Origin: Lolium rigidum
Taxonomy: Eukaryota; Streptophyta; Magnoliopsida; Poales; Poaceae
NCBI RefSeq assembly: GCF_022539505.1
Contig: NC_061513.1
Coordinates: forward strand, 349,661,696-349,725,695
Length of the DNA stretch: 64,000 nt
Direction: 5' to 3'
Positions 22,732-33,741 of this stretch are shown piece by piece. The position numbers were made by a program, and so were the translations under genes. How positions within the stretch are numbered: the first letter of the stretch is position 1; every line of letters begins with the position of its first letter. Under the pieces are notes generated by a model. The model ran no database searches and was not told the DNA's origin. It saw only the letters and a list, made by a program, of their open reading frames with translations.

Positions 22732-24477
22732 TGATACGTCTCCGACGTATCGATAATTTCTTATGTTCCATGCTACATTATTGATGATATCTACATGTTT
22801 TATGCATACTTTATGTCATATTTATGCGTTTTCCGGAACTAACCTATTGACGAGATGCCGAAGGGCCAGTTGCTGTTTTCTGCTGTTTTTGGTTTCAGAA
22901 ATCCTAGTAAGGAAATATTCTCGGAATTGGACGAAATCAACGCCCAGCATCATAGGATCATGCGAAGCTTCTAGAACACCCGAGAGAGGCCAGAGGGGGG
23001 CCACAGGCCCACCAGACACTAGGCTGGCGTGGCCCAAGCCTTGGCCGCGCTGCCCTATTGTGTCACCGCCTCGTCGACCTTCTGACTCCGCCTCTTCGCC
23101 TATATAAAGGTCCCTGACCTAAAACTTCGATACGAATAAGCCACGGTATGAGAAAGCTTCCAGAGCCGCCGCCATCGCGATGCCAAGATCTGGGGGACAT
23201 GAGTCTCTGTTCCGGCACGCCACCGGGACGGGGAAGTGCCCCCGGAAGGCCTCTCCATCGACACCGCTGCCATCTCCACCGCCATCTTCATCACCGCTGC
23301 TGTCTCCCATGAGGAGGGAGTAGTTCTCCATCGAGGCTAAGGGCCGTACCGGTAGCTATGTGGTTCATCTCTCCCTATGTACTTCAATACAATAATCTCA
23401 TGAGCTGCCTTACATGATTGAGATTCATATGATGATGCTTGTAATCTAGATGTCATTGTGCTAGTCAAGTGGATTTTACTTATGCGATCTCCGGAGACTC
23501 CTTGTCCCACGTGTGTAAAGGTGACAGTGTGTGCACCGTGTGGGTCTCTTAGGCTATATTTCACAGAATACTTATTCACTGTTATGAATGGCATAGTGAA
23601 GTGCTTATTTATATCCCTTTATGATTGCAATGTGTTTTGTATCACAATTTATCCGTGTGCTACTCTAGTGATGTTATTAAAGTAGTTTATTCCTCCTGCA
23701 CGGTGTAATGGTGACAGTGTGTGCATCGTGTAGTACTTGGCGTAGGCTATGATTGTGATCTCTTGTAGATTATGAAGTTAACTATTGCTATGATAGTATT
23801 GATGTGATCTATTCCTCCTTTCGTAGCGTGAAGGTGACAGTGTGCAAGCTATGTTAGTACTTGGTTTGGTTGTGTTGATCTGTCGTGCACTCTAAGGTTA
23901 TTTAAATATGAACATCGAATATTGTGGAGCTTGTTAACTCCGGCATTGAGGGTTCGTGTAATCCTACACAGTTAGTAGTGTTCATCATCCAACAAGAGAG
24001 TGTAGAGTCTAGCATCTATCTATTTATTCTGTTATGTGATCAATGTTGAGAGTGTCCACTAGTGAAAGTATGATCCCTGGGCCTTGTTCCTAAATACTGA
24101 TATCGCTGCTTGTTTACTGTTCTACTGCATCTGTACTGTCCGCAATATTACCACCATCAACCACACTCCAGTCCTGGATAGCAAAGCACTTTTCTGGTGC
24201 CGTTGCTACTGCTCATATTTATTCATACCACCTGTATTTCACTATCTCTTCGCCGAACTAGTGCACCTATTAGGTGTGTTGGGGACACAAGAGACTTCTT
24301 GCTTTGTGGTTGCAGTGGTTGCATGAGAGGGATATCTTTGACCTCTTCCTCCCCGAGTTCGATAAACCTTGGGTGATCCACTTAAGGGAAACTTGCTGCT
24401 GTTCTACAAACCTCTGCTCTTGGAGGCCCAACACTGTCTACAAGAATAGAAGCACCCGTAGACATCAATGCCTCGCA
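22732..24477 (+). repeat. 3' LTR of B1 (1746 bp)
   Basis: Termini TGATACGTCTCCGACG and GTAGACATCA. A GC inverted repeat (about 23007-23060) is followed by CCGCCTCGTCG and a TATA box TATATAAAGG at 23101-23110, a credible LTR promoter. Right flank 24478 onward is Retand coding sequence. Confidence 0.9.
23101..23110 (+). promoter_or_regulatory. TATA box of the family-B LTR
   Basis: TATATAAAGG downstream of the GC hairpin. The minus-strand family-B LTR has the related TATTTAAA at the same place. Confidence 0.6.
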
Positions 24478-25854
24478 ATTCCGCCAGGCGTATTCTGGGA
24501 AGAGATAGCAGAGAGATCTACGAAGTCGACAAAACCAAAAAAGAAGGAGAAGGACAAGAAACCCTCGGGGGCTACCAAAGAAGCACCAGAGGAAGAAGAA
24601 GAAGAGGAACATGACTTAGTAATGATGGTGCAAATTGCATGGATGCAGGTATACATATCATATCTCCTGAGGAAAGAAGTACCCAATGATCCAGTTGAAG
24701 CAAGGCGAGTTATCAGGCGATCCAAAGCCTTTACAGTGGTAAAAGGGGAGCTGTACAAACATGGTATCTCGGGTGTGTTGCAGCGATGCGTAACACCCGA
24801 AGAAGGAAGGATAATCTTGAAGGACGTACACGAGGGAATTTGTGGTCATCATGCGAGCAGTCGAGCTATTGCCGCCAAGGTTTTTCGAGCTGGATTTTAC
24901 TGGTTGACAGCAATCGAGGATGCAAAGGAGATAGTACGAACTTGTGACGCGTGCCAGAGATTTGCCGCGAAACCTCATTCTCCGGCAGCAGAGCTGATGC
25001 CAATACCATTGTCCTGGCCCTTTGCTCAATGGGGCCTCGATATGGTAGGGAAGTTACATAAAGCTTCGCCAGGAGGATATGAGTATATGCTCGTCGTTGT
25101 TGATAAATTCACCAAATGGATAGAAGCCAAGCCGATAAATTCACCCGACGGAGCGTTTGTCGTCAAATTCGTGAAAAGCATCGTCTTCAGGTTTGGAGTG
25201 CCTAATAGCATCGTCACGGACAATGGTAGCAACTTCACATCCAAGGAATTCAAGGCATATTGTGCAGAGGTAGGCATCAAACTACACTTTGCATCAGTTG
25301 CGTACCCGCAAACCAATGGTCAAGTCGAAAAAGCCAATGGCATTATCTGCAATGGTATTAAGAAGCGTTTGTTGGCACCACTGGAAAAAGCTCGACATAC
25401 TTGGCCTGAAGAGCTGCCGAGTGTGTTATGGAGTATACGAACAACACCAAATACAGCGACACAAGAAACTCCGTTTTTCTGGTCCATGGAGCTGAGGCAG
25501 TGTTACCAATCGAAATAGAGCATGATTCCCCGAGAGTCACAGAGTATGACGAGGAAACTTCAAGAAGATGCACTCGATGAAGCCCGAGATGAAGTACTAT
25601 CACGGGTCACCAAGTATCAGCAAGACTTGAAAAACTATCATAGTCGACGTTTGAGACCAAGGTCCTTTCAGGTGGGAGATCTAGTTCTACGACTCAATCA
25701 ACAGAGTACTGAAAAACTCGAGTCACCATGGCTTGTTCCTTACATCGTCACGGAAGTCATCGAAGGAGGAGCATACAGAATCATGGATAAGAAGTCAGGG
25801 GTTCCCGAGAAAAACCCCTGGAATGTGGCACAGCTAAGGCGTTTTTACGCTTAG
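24478..25854 (+). pseudogene. pol: Retand pol, integrase part
   Basis: The frame enters directly from B1 LTR sequence at 24478. It shows the end of the RNase H-integrase spacer, the HHCC zinc finger (HEGICGHHASS, CDACQRF), the DDE core (GLDMVGKL, VVDKFTKWIEAKP, TDNGSNFTS, NGQVEKANG) and the C-terminal domain (RSFQVGDLVLRLNQ, LRRFYA stop at 25852-25854). A frameshift near 25475-25520, in a TTTTTC run before CTGGTCC, separates the DDE core from the C-terminus. The NGQVEKANG and KWIEAKP motifs are typical of the Tat branch. Integrates element DNA; broken here. Confidence 0.85.
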
Positions 25855-26212
25855 TGTCGAAATATAGTCCTCCTTGTAAAAATACAATGTACTGAAACGC
25901 CCGCGAGTTTTCAGACACACTCTTTTCCTTTTTCGGGGCAACGAGTGGGACCGGAAAAGTTTTCTGATGAGGCGGGCTCGCGGTGCTGCAATATAATAAA
26001 GATAGTCGAGATATATATTTTTTCTTCGACAGGCCCGGGGGCTTGTGCTCAAGACTGGCAATATATATTTCCGAAACTATTTCGCCTTGGTGCGAAAACA
26101 CCTCGCAAAATAAACAAAATAGCGATCAACAACAAGGCACGGGGGCTCGTACCCGCAAATATAGCATATTCAATATAATTTAGTTGCCTTGGTTTAAAAC
26201 CTCGCACATACA
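25855..26212 (+). other. Retand post-pol spacer, left of the MULE
   Basis: Non-coding. It holds two G-rich GGGGGCT motifs (26036-26042 and 26129-26135) that resemble the element's own polypurine tract. It continues at 33609 on the other side of the MULE. Confidence 0.6.
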
Positions 26213-26221
26213 ATAAAGAAA

Positions 26222-26371
26222 GGGATTTCTATTTTCGTGCCCCTGGTTCGTTAGTTGTACTCAGTTTTCCCCAGCCTCTTAACTTTTCCTCAGTTTTCCC
26301 CTCCCTCTAATTTGAAACCCCTCGCAGAGGCTCGGACGGGAGGGTTGCCGTCCGGTCGAGGCCTTCGTTAG
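26222..26371 (+). repeat. Left terminal inverted repeat of the MULE
   Basis: Starts GGGATTTCTATTTTCGTG. Matches the reverse complement of 33449-33599, identically for 52 bp and with small differences to about 150 bp. Confidence 0.9.
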
Positions 26372-26534
26372 CAGGTGACGGCTAGGGAGCCGCGGTGGTT
26401 TTGACTTGACCGTTGCTTTCGAAATGTGTTGACTATTGACTGGAAGAGCTGACCCAAAACTTTCCCCTCCGCCCGAGACTGGAGGAGCTCACACACCGCC
26501 CCTCCGCCGCCACGCCATCCTGCCCACCTACCTT

Positions 26535-29500
26535 ATGGCGTCGTCCGTCGCCGAGCCGGCCCCGCCCCCACCACCACCCTCGGGCTCCGCCTCCACCAGA
26601 TCTGGATCTACCCCTGTCCTCTTTGTAATTCTGTCTAGTGCGCAGACGATTCCCGCCAACCGTGGAGAAGATTGGGAATCGGAGGGATCTAACGCATGGA
26701 TTCCATCTGGGTAAGCATCGTCTGCCTATGTGAATTAACGAGAGGCAGTTTTGAGCGCCAATCGTTGTTGCTCAACTAACTGCGTTGCTTTTCGAATAGG
26801 ATGGATCCAGCGACTGGCTTTTCGGCTGGTGGTTAGGCTGGATTCTAGCTCTACGCGTGATTCTAAACGCTGTAAGACTGGGTTTGACTTCCCTGCGGTG
26901 GTTGCAACCACCATCTCGTTAAGGGATTTCAAAGCTAACATCTACGATAAGTACACCTGGAGCTCTTTCGATGCGCTTCATTTCGAATATTTCAACAGCC
27001 CGGAGGGAAGATTTGTTCCACTAATTTCCGAAGACGATCTGGGAATTCTTTTTGCTTTGAATGCTTCTTGCCGGTTCGGTAAAATTCGTATCCATGTGGA
27101 CAGGGGCCAGGCATCATCCAGTGCTGGGGCATCATCGTGTGGTCGGGCATCATGTCTCTCTACTGATGCTGCCTCTGCTAATAGTGTGCGCCGTGGCGCT
27201 CCTTGTAGGTCCACAGCAGCACCATCTGTCCCCAGTGCTAGTGGTAGCCAGATCGTTCGTACGGTCGATGTGGAGGGCGATGCAGACATTGAGGATCAGT
27301 CTCCTCAAGATGATGAGGATGAGTTGATGTTTCCTGAATTGGTAGATCGATGCAATAGCAGTGCAATGGAGGATCAATACATGGAAGATATTGCTTTTGG
27401 TGCTAGATTTGATGACACCGATGATGAAGAGAAGAATGAGAATGATGACAGACCTCGTTTTAGCCGATTACGAAGGTGAAGACTTGCCAGCAATTGAGTG
27501 GAACAGGGAGAATCCTCGACTTGTAGAAGGCACCGTGTTTCAAACGATGATGGACTGCCGTAATGCAATTACTACATATCACATTCTCACTAAGAATAAT
27601 TTTGAGGTTCTTAAAAGTGAGCCAGGTAGGTTCACAATTAAATGCCCATACCCAAGGTGTAAGTTTAGGCTGCATGCATCCACAATACGCAGAAGCAGCT
27701 TGGTTCAGGTACTACGCCAACCAGTTGTGTATTTAGATCACGGTGTAAAATTTGTTATCTATTACTGACATCCCTTATCATTATGTTTCAGATAAATAAG
27801 AATAAGGTGATCCATAGGTGTCCACCTCTAGGGGGAGAGCCAGAGCTGAAAACAAAGCTAGCGAAGACTAGGTGGTTGGCAGATGTAATCCTAGATTGGC
27901 TGAGAGAAAATCCTTCACTTGGTCCAACAGCACTCATAAAAAAGTTGGTTGAGAAGTATAAAATGGAAGTACCTTACATGAGGATGTTCTATGCAAAGGA
28001 AATGGCTCTTGACAAGATCAATGGTCCATGGAATGAAAGCTTTCAGTTGCTTTACACTTTCAAAGCTGAAGTGGAGATGGCTAGTCCGAGGCAGTGTTGT
28101 AGCGATAGACAAGCATACAGTTCCCTACAAATTGAAAAGCGGGAAGGTAATGCACAAGGAATGTTTCGTAAGGGCTTTTGTTTGTTTCAAAGCTTGCTTG
28201 GAAAGGCTTTTTGGACGGTTGCGGGCCTTATTTGGCCGTGGATGCATCAGCTCTTCATGGTAGGTTTAAAGGACAGCTAGTTGCTGCTACTGCAGCTTGA
28301 TGGACATAATTGGATGTTCCCTGTTGCTTATGGGGTTTTGGAGGTTGAGTCACGGGAAAGTTGGACTTGGTTTCTGCAGAATTTGCGCGACCTTATAGGT
28401 CATCCACCGAGACTTGTTATCCACACGGACGCTTGCAAAGGTTTGGAGACTAGCGGTAGAAGCAATATTCCCCGGAGTGGAGCATAGGGAATGTATGCGA
28501 CACTTGGTACATAATTTTACAAAGAAATTCAAGGGTAAAGTTTTTATCGACAACCTATGGCCAGCTTCATACACATGCAGCTCTAGGAAGCATCGGTTTC
28601 ATTTGGATGTGTTGTATAAACAAAAACCCGGGGTGAAGGAGTACTTGGATGAACATCATGGTAGGGTGTGGTCAAGAAGCCAATTCAATGAAATTTGCAA
28701 GGTAGACTATGTAACAAGTAACCTTGCGGAGAGTTTCAATTCAAAGGTCAAGTCATTGAAAGGGCTTATGCTGTGGCAAATATTTGATAAGATTAGGCAG
28801 ATGATCATGATAAAGATCGATCTACGTCAAAGAATTGCATCCACAAATTATGTTGGCCATCTCATGCTCCCATCTTGGATTAAGTCTTTGCATGCCAGGG
28901 CAAAACAATTGAGGATGCAATGCGTCAGAAAAGGAATGGAGGCTGAGGTAACCTACACTGGCAAACAAAACAAGTAGTGGAGGTATCCAGTGAGTTTGGT
29001 TGATAGGACATGCTATTGTAGGGGATGGCAGATCCGTGGGATACCCTGCATACACGCATTGTTTTTCATGAGTGTTATAGGGGGTGAAGATGGTGAAGTT
29101 GATCAGTATGTGTCAGAGTATTTCTCTGTTGCTAAATTTAGGGCTGCATATGCTATGAATGTTCCTACCTTGTTGGGAAAAGACCAATGGATGAAAGTCG
29201 ATTCAGGCTTCAAACTGTACTCTCCAGTATTGACTAGACCGGCAGGTAGGCTGAGGAAGAATAGGATCAGAGCTAGTGCAGAGGGTGGTGCACCGATTCG
29301 AAAACGTAAGTGCAAACATTGTGGAATCCCTGGACACATTGCTAGGCTTTGTAAAAATGCAGTTGACCCAGCTTTTGGAATGGAAGATCAGGCGGGAGCA
29401 ACAAATGCAGAGGAGAATGAAGCAGCAATTCAACTTGAGATTGAAGCAGCAGTTCAACATGAGGAGATTGAAGCAGCAAATGCAGAGGAGATTGAAGCAG

Positions 29501-29886
29501 CAAATGCAGAGGAGATTGAAGCAGCAATTGAACATGAGGAGATTGAACCGATGGATCGAGAGCGGAGGGAACAGATGGATGTAGAGCTGCTTGAACCGAT
29601 GGATCGAGAGCAGAGGGAACAGATGGATGTAGAATTGCTTCAACCGATGAGTCTAGAGGAGAGGGAACAGTATAGTCGAGAATGCCTCGAAAGTAGTAAG
29701 GCCATGATAGAAGCTAACTTCGAAGAGTACATGACAGAAGAAAAAGCACAAGCTTTGCAGAAGAAGAAGAACAAGAAAGAGGGCAAAAGGAAGGTAGACA
29801 CCGGTAATATCCCTGGTAGGGTTACCCGGAGTAAGGTGGTGGCCCCAGCGAGTCACACCAGGAGCAAGAGAAAGATTTTATTCTGA
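26535..29886 (+). pseudogene. MULE transposase (mudrA-like) with SWIM and CCHC zinc fingers
   Basis: A proposed first exon starts at ATG 26535 with a GTAAGC donor at 26711; the next exon begins after an AG at 26799. An N-terminal region (26800-27470) ends in acidic residues. It is followed by the MuDR DNA-binding domain (VEGTVFQTMMDCRNAITTYH, FTIKCPYPRCKFRLHAS), an intron at 27709-27791, the MULE catalytic domain (LAVDASALHG, VIHTDACKG, LAESFNSKVK carrying the D, D and E), a SWIM finger (CYCRGW..RGIPCIH near 29010-29060), a CCHC knuckle (CKHCGIPGHIARLC near 29312) and an acidic repeat-rich tail. Breaks: frameshifts near 27454, 28087, 28190, 28280 and 28450, and TAG at 28975-28977. The first two sit on CTCG and CGAG strings that restore the frame if read as CTG and CAG. 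Cuts and pastes the element; unlikely functional as written. Confidence 0.9.
29401..29660 (+). repeat. Coding minisatellite in the transposase tail
   Basis: Tandem units encoding EEIEAANA/EEIEAAIQ-type and DREQREQMDVELL-type repeats. Expanded in frame near the C-terminus. Confidence 0.7.
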
Positions 29887-29894
29887 ACAACTAA

Positions 29895-30092
29895 TTTGAA
29901 TTTGTATGAACAAGTTGTATTGGGGTTCCCTTTGTATTGGCGATCCCTTTGTGTTGAACAATTTGTATTGGGGTTCCCTTTGTATTGAGGATGCCTTTGT
30001 GTTGAACAATTTGAATTTGTATGAACAATTTGTATTGGGGATGCCTTTGTGTTCAACAATTTGAATTTGTATGAATAATTTGTATGCCACAT
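29895..30092 (+). repeat. AT-rich tandem repeat downstream of the transposase
   Basis: Recurring TTGTATTGGGGTTCCCTTTG and GTTGAACAATTTGAATTTG units in irregular order. Immediately after the stop codon, possibly part of the 3' UTR. Confidence 0.75.
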
Positions 30093-30507
30093 TTAAGCCA
30101 CATTTATCATTTTCTCTAGGGTTTAGGGTTTTAGGGTTTTAGGGTTCAATTCAAAATAATTCAAAACATGGTGGAACCTTCCCATGGAGCCTTGTTATGT
30201 TACCTACAACCTAGAGAAATAATAATGGAAAAGGAAATATAGAGATATGAAGTTTTTATGCCAAAAGCTTCAAAACCACTTCCTAGTCCATGAGCTACTA
30301 GATATGAAGATGCAGGGCTTTTCACTCAATACACCTCCCAAATACCCACTATGCTTACAAACTTTGTCCAAATGAGTCCAAATTCGTCACACTTGTGTAT
30401 CTTTGAGTTGCAAACATTATCTAGTCGGCCAAAATGTAATATATTGTTCAAATAACACAATTTTACAATTTTTATGCCAAAAGCTTCAATTTCCCTTAGT
30501 CCCTTTA
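30093..30507 (+). other. MULE spacer with a telomere-like run
   Basis: 30116-30147 has three to four TTTAGGG-type units. A TTTTTATGCCAAAAGCTTCA string occurs twice, about 220 bp apart (30255 and 30470). No coding signal. Confidence 0.5.
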
Positions 30508-30660
30508 TTATTTGGGTGCCCCTGTTTTACTTAGTGTTACTCAGTTTTCCCCTCCGGGCCCACTTGTTTTACTCAGTCCTACTCAGTTTTGCCCTTCCGA
30601 TAAACATTTCCTCACTTTTCCCCCTCTTAGTTCTACTCAGTTTTCCTAACTTGTACTCAC
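30508..30660 (+). repeat. Internal TIR-like segment of the MULE
   Basis: Contains GTGCCCCTG and repeated ACTCAGTTTTCCCC strings in the same orientation and order as the left terminal repeat, but diverged and shorter. Suggests a second, older MULE end inside the element. Confidence 0.5.
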
Positions 30661-30892
30661 TGGCTGATCTCCGATTGGTCGAGATGTATGTCACACGGAT
30701 CTTGGTTGGTTGAAAGCTCAACGAACGCTTGCACCGTTCGATCATTTATGATCGGACGGCCTGTATCTCTCTCTCTACCACGATGGACGCATACGGAGAC
30801 AAGAGCAGAGCACATACCTACCAACCCTGGCAGTCGCATATTCCAGTCGCATCTTCCTCTCTCGTATTTCCTCTCTTACTCCGGCGGTCGCG

Positions 30893-31017
30893 GCGGCGCG
30901 GATCTAACCGTGCGTGCGGCGGCGTGCGGCGGCGCGGATCTAACCGTGCGTGCGGCGGCGCGGATCTAACCGTGCGTGCGCCGTGGATCTAAGAGTGCCG
31001 GTGAGGATCTAACCGTC
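30893..31017 (+). repeat. GC-rich minisatellite
   Basis: Four to five copies of a GGATCTAACCGTGCGTGCG-based unit of about 25-37 bp. Confidence 0.75.
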
Positions 31018-31076
31018 AGAAATAGTTGAAATGTCTCTCTCTGTCTCACTTTCGATTCTATTCTTAGATCTGTTGA

Positions 31077-31493
31077 ATGATGAAGAACACCAAGACAGCG
31101 GCCGTGCCGACAGTGGTCATCGATGCCACGAACATTGAAGCCATCGCCTACAACATCGCTTCGACAGCGCAGACCCAGCCTTCAATGTCGGAGCCTGTTG
31201 ATGTCTCACTTCCGGTGCCGAGAGTGCGAATCGATGCCAAGACGATTGAAGCCATCGTCTACAACCGCGCTGCAAAGCCGCCGATCCAGCCCTCCGCAGA
31301 TCCGTCGCTGATGAATTACACCAAGACAGCGGCGGTTCCAACAATGGTCATCGATGCCACGAACATTGAAGCCATCGCCGATAACATCGCTTCAACGGCG
31401 GATGGCGCAGATGACCACCTCTCAGCCGCCCGTTGTCCCGGCCTTTCTTGCCCATCGCTGCGCGGCCGTGTTCGACGCCGCAAATTGGGATAA
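31077..31493 (+). CDS. Small ORF with a threefold peptide repeat, unknown
   Basis: 138 codons from ATG 31077. Three copies of a segment reading VIDATNIEAIAYNIAS or close variants (DNA repeats near 31114, 31227 and 31348, spaced 113 and 121 bp). A CT-rich leader precedes it. No family is recognised. It may be a captured host exon expanded by duplication, or chance coding of a repeat. Downstream 31494-31548 is AT-rich with nothing evident. Confidence 0.3.
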   Translation: MMKNTKTAAVPTVVIDATNIEAIAYNIASTAQTQPSMSEPVDVSLPVPRVRIDAKTIEAIVYNRAAKPPIQPSADPSLMNYTKTAAVPTMVIDATNIEAIADNIASTADGADDHLSAARCPGLSCPSLRGRVRRRKLG

Positions 31494-31548
31494 ATTATGA
31501 TAAATTTGTATTTTTCAATTTCCAATTGGGATAAAATTGTTCGAACTA

Positions 31549-31674
31549 CTACCTCCGTCTCAAAAAAAAGCTTCTCCACGTTCTTGATGTGTCCATGTAC
31601 ATCCGTATGTATGATTTGAATTCTATCCCAACTTGATTGGGAAGATATTGATATGTATTTGATCCGGAGGCTGG
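31549..31674 (+). mobile_element. Stowaway-like MITE (degenerate)
   Basis: Begins CTACCTCCGTCTCAAAA after TA and ends CCGGAGGCTGG before TA. The short inverted ends and TA flanks fit a Stowaway/Mariner MITE of 126 bp. The right end is poorly conserved. Confidence 0.45.
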
Positions 31675-31979
31675 TACATGCTTTCACTTTTGGGATCCCT
31701 TCACTTTTATAAAATGTTCATGCATGCTAAAATTATCGTGCGCATTACTTACCACAAGTAGGAAATTGTACACCAAAATACGAGTGCTTAGAGCCACAAC
31801 AAAATACAATGGTTAGAGCCATCTACTCGAATAACAATTCTATACTAAATCGTCTACCGGAACCACATAACTGCTAGGACAGGGATGACACCTAATAAAA
31901 CTGCACGGATGAATCTACTTTTCTCCTCTCCCATCACTTTAAGTTCATGTTCTAGAATTTCTACCACTTGATCAAATAC

Positions 31980-32391
31980 GACAAGATCTCGTCTCAACTC
32001 TCAACTTCTCCTTGCGAATAAGCTCCGAATTCTTCTTTTCTTCCTCCACAATATGCTTCAGCTCGAATATCATCGGGTTTTTACGGGCCAATTCATCACC
32101 TAAATTGGCCACCTTCTCCTCCAAATCCATCCTCCGGCTACACCACCGGGTTGATTCATCTTGGTATGCAATGTACCATGGATCATCGGCTTGCTCGGCT
32201 AACTCGTAACAATAATGGAAAAAAGAACAACTGAAATCACTCCAACAGGCCATGGCGGAACTTCAAATTCAACGGTAGTACAGAGAGCTGAAGCTAGATA
32301 CCTGCACTTCCGACGAGGTAGGAGAAGTAGAACGTGGCCACGACATGATCGAATCGCCACCCTCGCCGGTGTACCCGCTACGACCAGACAT
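31980..32391 (-). pseudogene. Captured host gene fragment with an intron, minus strand
   Basis: An ATG at 32391 opens an exon (MSGRSGYTGEGGDSIMSWPR then Ser/Thr-rich) ending SSEVQ at a CAG/GTATCT donor near 32302. After a gap of about 100 bp a second exon-like frame reads LAEQADDPWYIAYQDESTRW and a charged coiled-coil-like segment (DLEEKVANLGDELARKNP) to about 31980. The acceptor is not clear. Exon-intron structure on the strand opposite to the transposase fits Pack-MULE capture. The protein family is not recognised beyond resemblance to grass coiled-coil hypotheticals. The GC-rich 32430-32740 region upstream may be its leader. Confidence 0.4.
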
Positions 32392-32795
32392 TGAGGACTA
32401 TTTCGTACCTGCAAACTCCAATAAATTACGGGAACCGAATCGATTAGGGGGCGGGGGAAGCAGAAGCGGAGGTCTTACCAAGCTATACCAATTGGTGCGC
32501 GGAACAAATCCCGGTCGTCGTGGGCGGCGGATCTGCTTGAGGCGGACTTTCCTGCGGTGGGTACAATGCGTGCGGATGAAAGAAGTGTTGGAGCCGTGGT
32601 TGACGTGCAGCGCCGCAGTTCGTCCGACGCCGCCGGGGGACAGAGCCGGCGGCGCGACGAGGCGCCGGCGATGGCTGCTCCGTCCGACGGTGGGGAATGA
32701 GCTACCAGCGGTTCTCTGGTCTAGCTTAAAAATAATTAATTAGCGAACTTGTTGCTTCTCTCTATGATATTCTCTAAAGACATATATCAAAGCGG

Positions 32796-33300
32796 CAATA
32801 TGTGAGTTTTCCTGAAAAATAGACGACCCCACTGGTCATTGGCTGCGCAGGCCCCACAGAGCGGCAATATATGATTTTTTCTCTCTAAATAAATAGACGA
32901 CCCCACTGGTCATTGGCTGCGGCAGCCCCACAGAGCGGCAATATGTGTCTTTTCCTGAAAAATAGACGACCCCACTGGTCATTGGCTACGTAGGCCCCAC
33001 AGAGCGGCAATATATGATTTTTTCTCTCTAAATAAATAGACGACCCCACTGGTCATTGGCTGCGGCAGCCCCACAGAGCGGCAATATGTGTCTTTTCCTG
33101 AAAAATAGACGACCCCACTGGTCATTGGCTACGGAGGCCCCACAGAGCGGCAATATATGATTTTCTCTAAATAAATAGACGACCCCACTGGTCATTGGCT
33201 GCGGCAGCCCCACAGCAGCGGCAATATATGTCTTTTCCCGAAAAATATATGACCCCACCGGTCATTGACTGCCGTAGCCCTATAGAGCGGCCCCATTTGT
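32796..33300 (+). repeat. Tandem repeat, alternating 69/74-bp units
   Basis: Seven copies of a GAGCGGCAATATRTG ... GACGACCCCACTGGTCATTG unit. Starts of the GACGACCCC core at 32822, 32896, 32965, 33039, 33108, 33178 and about 33248 give spacings of 74, 69, 74, 69, 70 and 70. Two subtypes (TTTTCCTGAAAAATAG versus TTTTCTCTAAATAAATAG) alternate, so the higher-order unit is a dimer of about 143 bp. Subterminal in the MULE. Confidence 0.9.
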
Positions 33301-33448
33301 CATTGACATAACGCGTATAAAATCATGACATAAAACGGCCCACACGTCGAGCGATAGATGGATGGCTGCTCCGACGTGTCTCCCGACCCTACCCGTCGGC
33401 ACGAGACGGTCGGGAGGAGCTGCCCCTGTGCGGCCCCACCCGGTCGGA

Positions 33449-33599
33449 CTAACGGTCAAGGCCTCCGACCTGACGGCTACCGGCCGTTCCAGCACTTGTG
33501 CGTGTTTCAAACTAGAGGAGGGGAAAACTGAGGAAAAACTAAGGGACTGGGGAAAACTGAGTACAACTAACGAACCAGGGGCACGAAAATAGAAATCCC
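33449..33599 (-). repeat. Right terminal inverted repeat of the MULE
   Basis: Reverse complement of the left repeat; ends GAAATCCC followed by the TSD ATAAAGAAA at 33600-33608. Confidence 0.9.
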
Positions 33600-33741
33600 A
33601 TAAAGAAATTCACTACCGAGACACTCGGGGGCTTGATGAGGAAAAATAAAAACATTTATTGGCTTTACAATATAGAACATGTTTACAACATACAAGAGAC
33701 AATTCCTGAGAAAACTCAACGAGTTCAGAGAAAAAGAAAAA

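Larger units (their letters stand above)
19231..24477 (+). mobile_element. Non-autonomous Athila-group element B1
   Basis: Plus strand: end of a 5' LTR (to 19397, ...GTAGACATCA), tRNA-Asp primer site, a 3.3 kb internal region without gag or pol, polypurine tract, and a complete 3' LTR (22732-24477). The 5' LTR upstream part is lost where A1 inserted and the left flank was deleted. It is flanked on the right by Retand integrase sequence, so it inserted into Retand. Lacking enzymes, it must have moved with proteins from a relative; its shared primer site, stem-loops and post-ORF region make A-type Athila elements the likely helper. Confidence 0.85.
26222..33599 (+). mobile_element. Mutator-like element (MULE), 7378 bp, complete termini
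   Basis: Terminal inverted repeats of about 150 bp, the outer 52 bp identical (GGGATTTCTATTTTCGTGCC and on). A perfect 9-bp TSD ATAAAGAAA lies at 26213-26221 and 33600-33608, diagnostic for Mutator insertion. The plus-strand half holds a mudrA-type transposase with several breaks. The right half holds tandem repeats, a captured gene fragment, a MITE and no second transposase gene. It lies in the Retand post-pol region. Confidence 0.95.

Noticed and set aside
32796..33300. Regularly spaced repeats as a CRISPR-like array
   Set aside because: The units are near-identical along their whole length with no unique spacers, in plant DNA inside a MULE; it is a tandem repeat.
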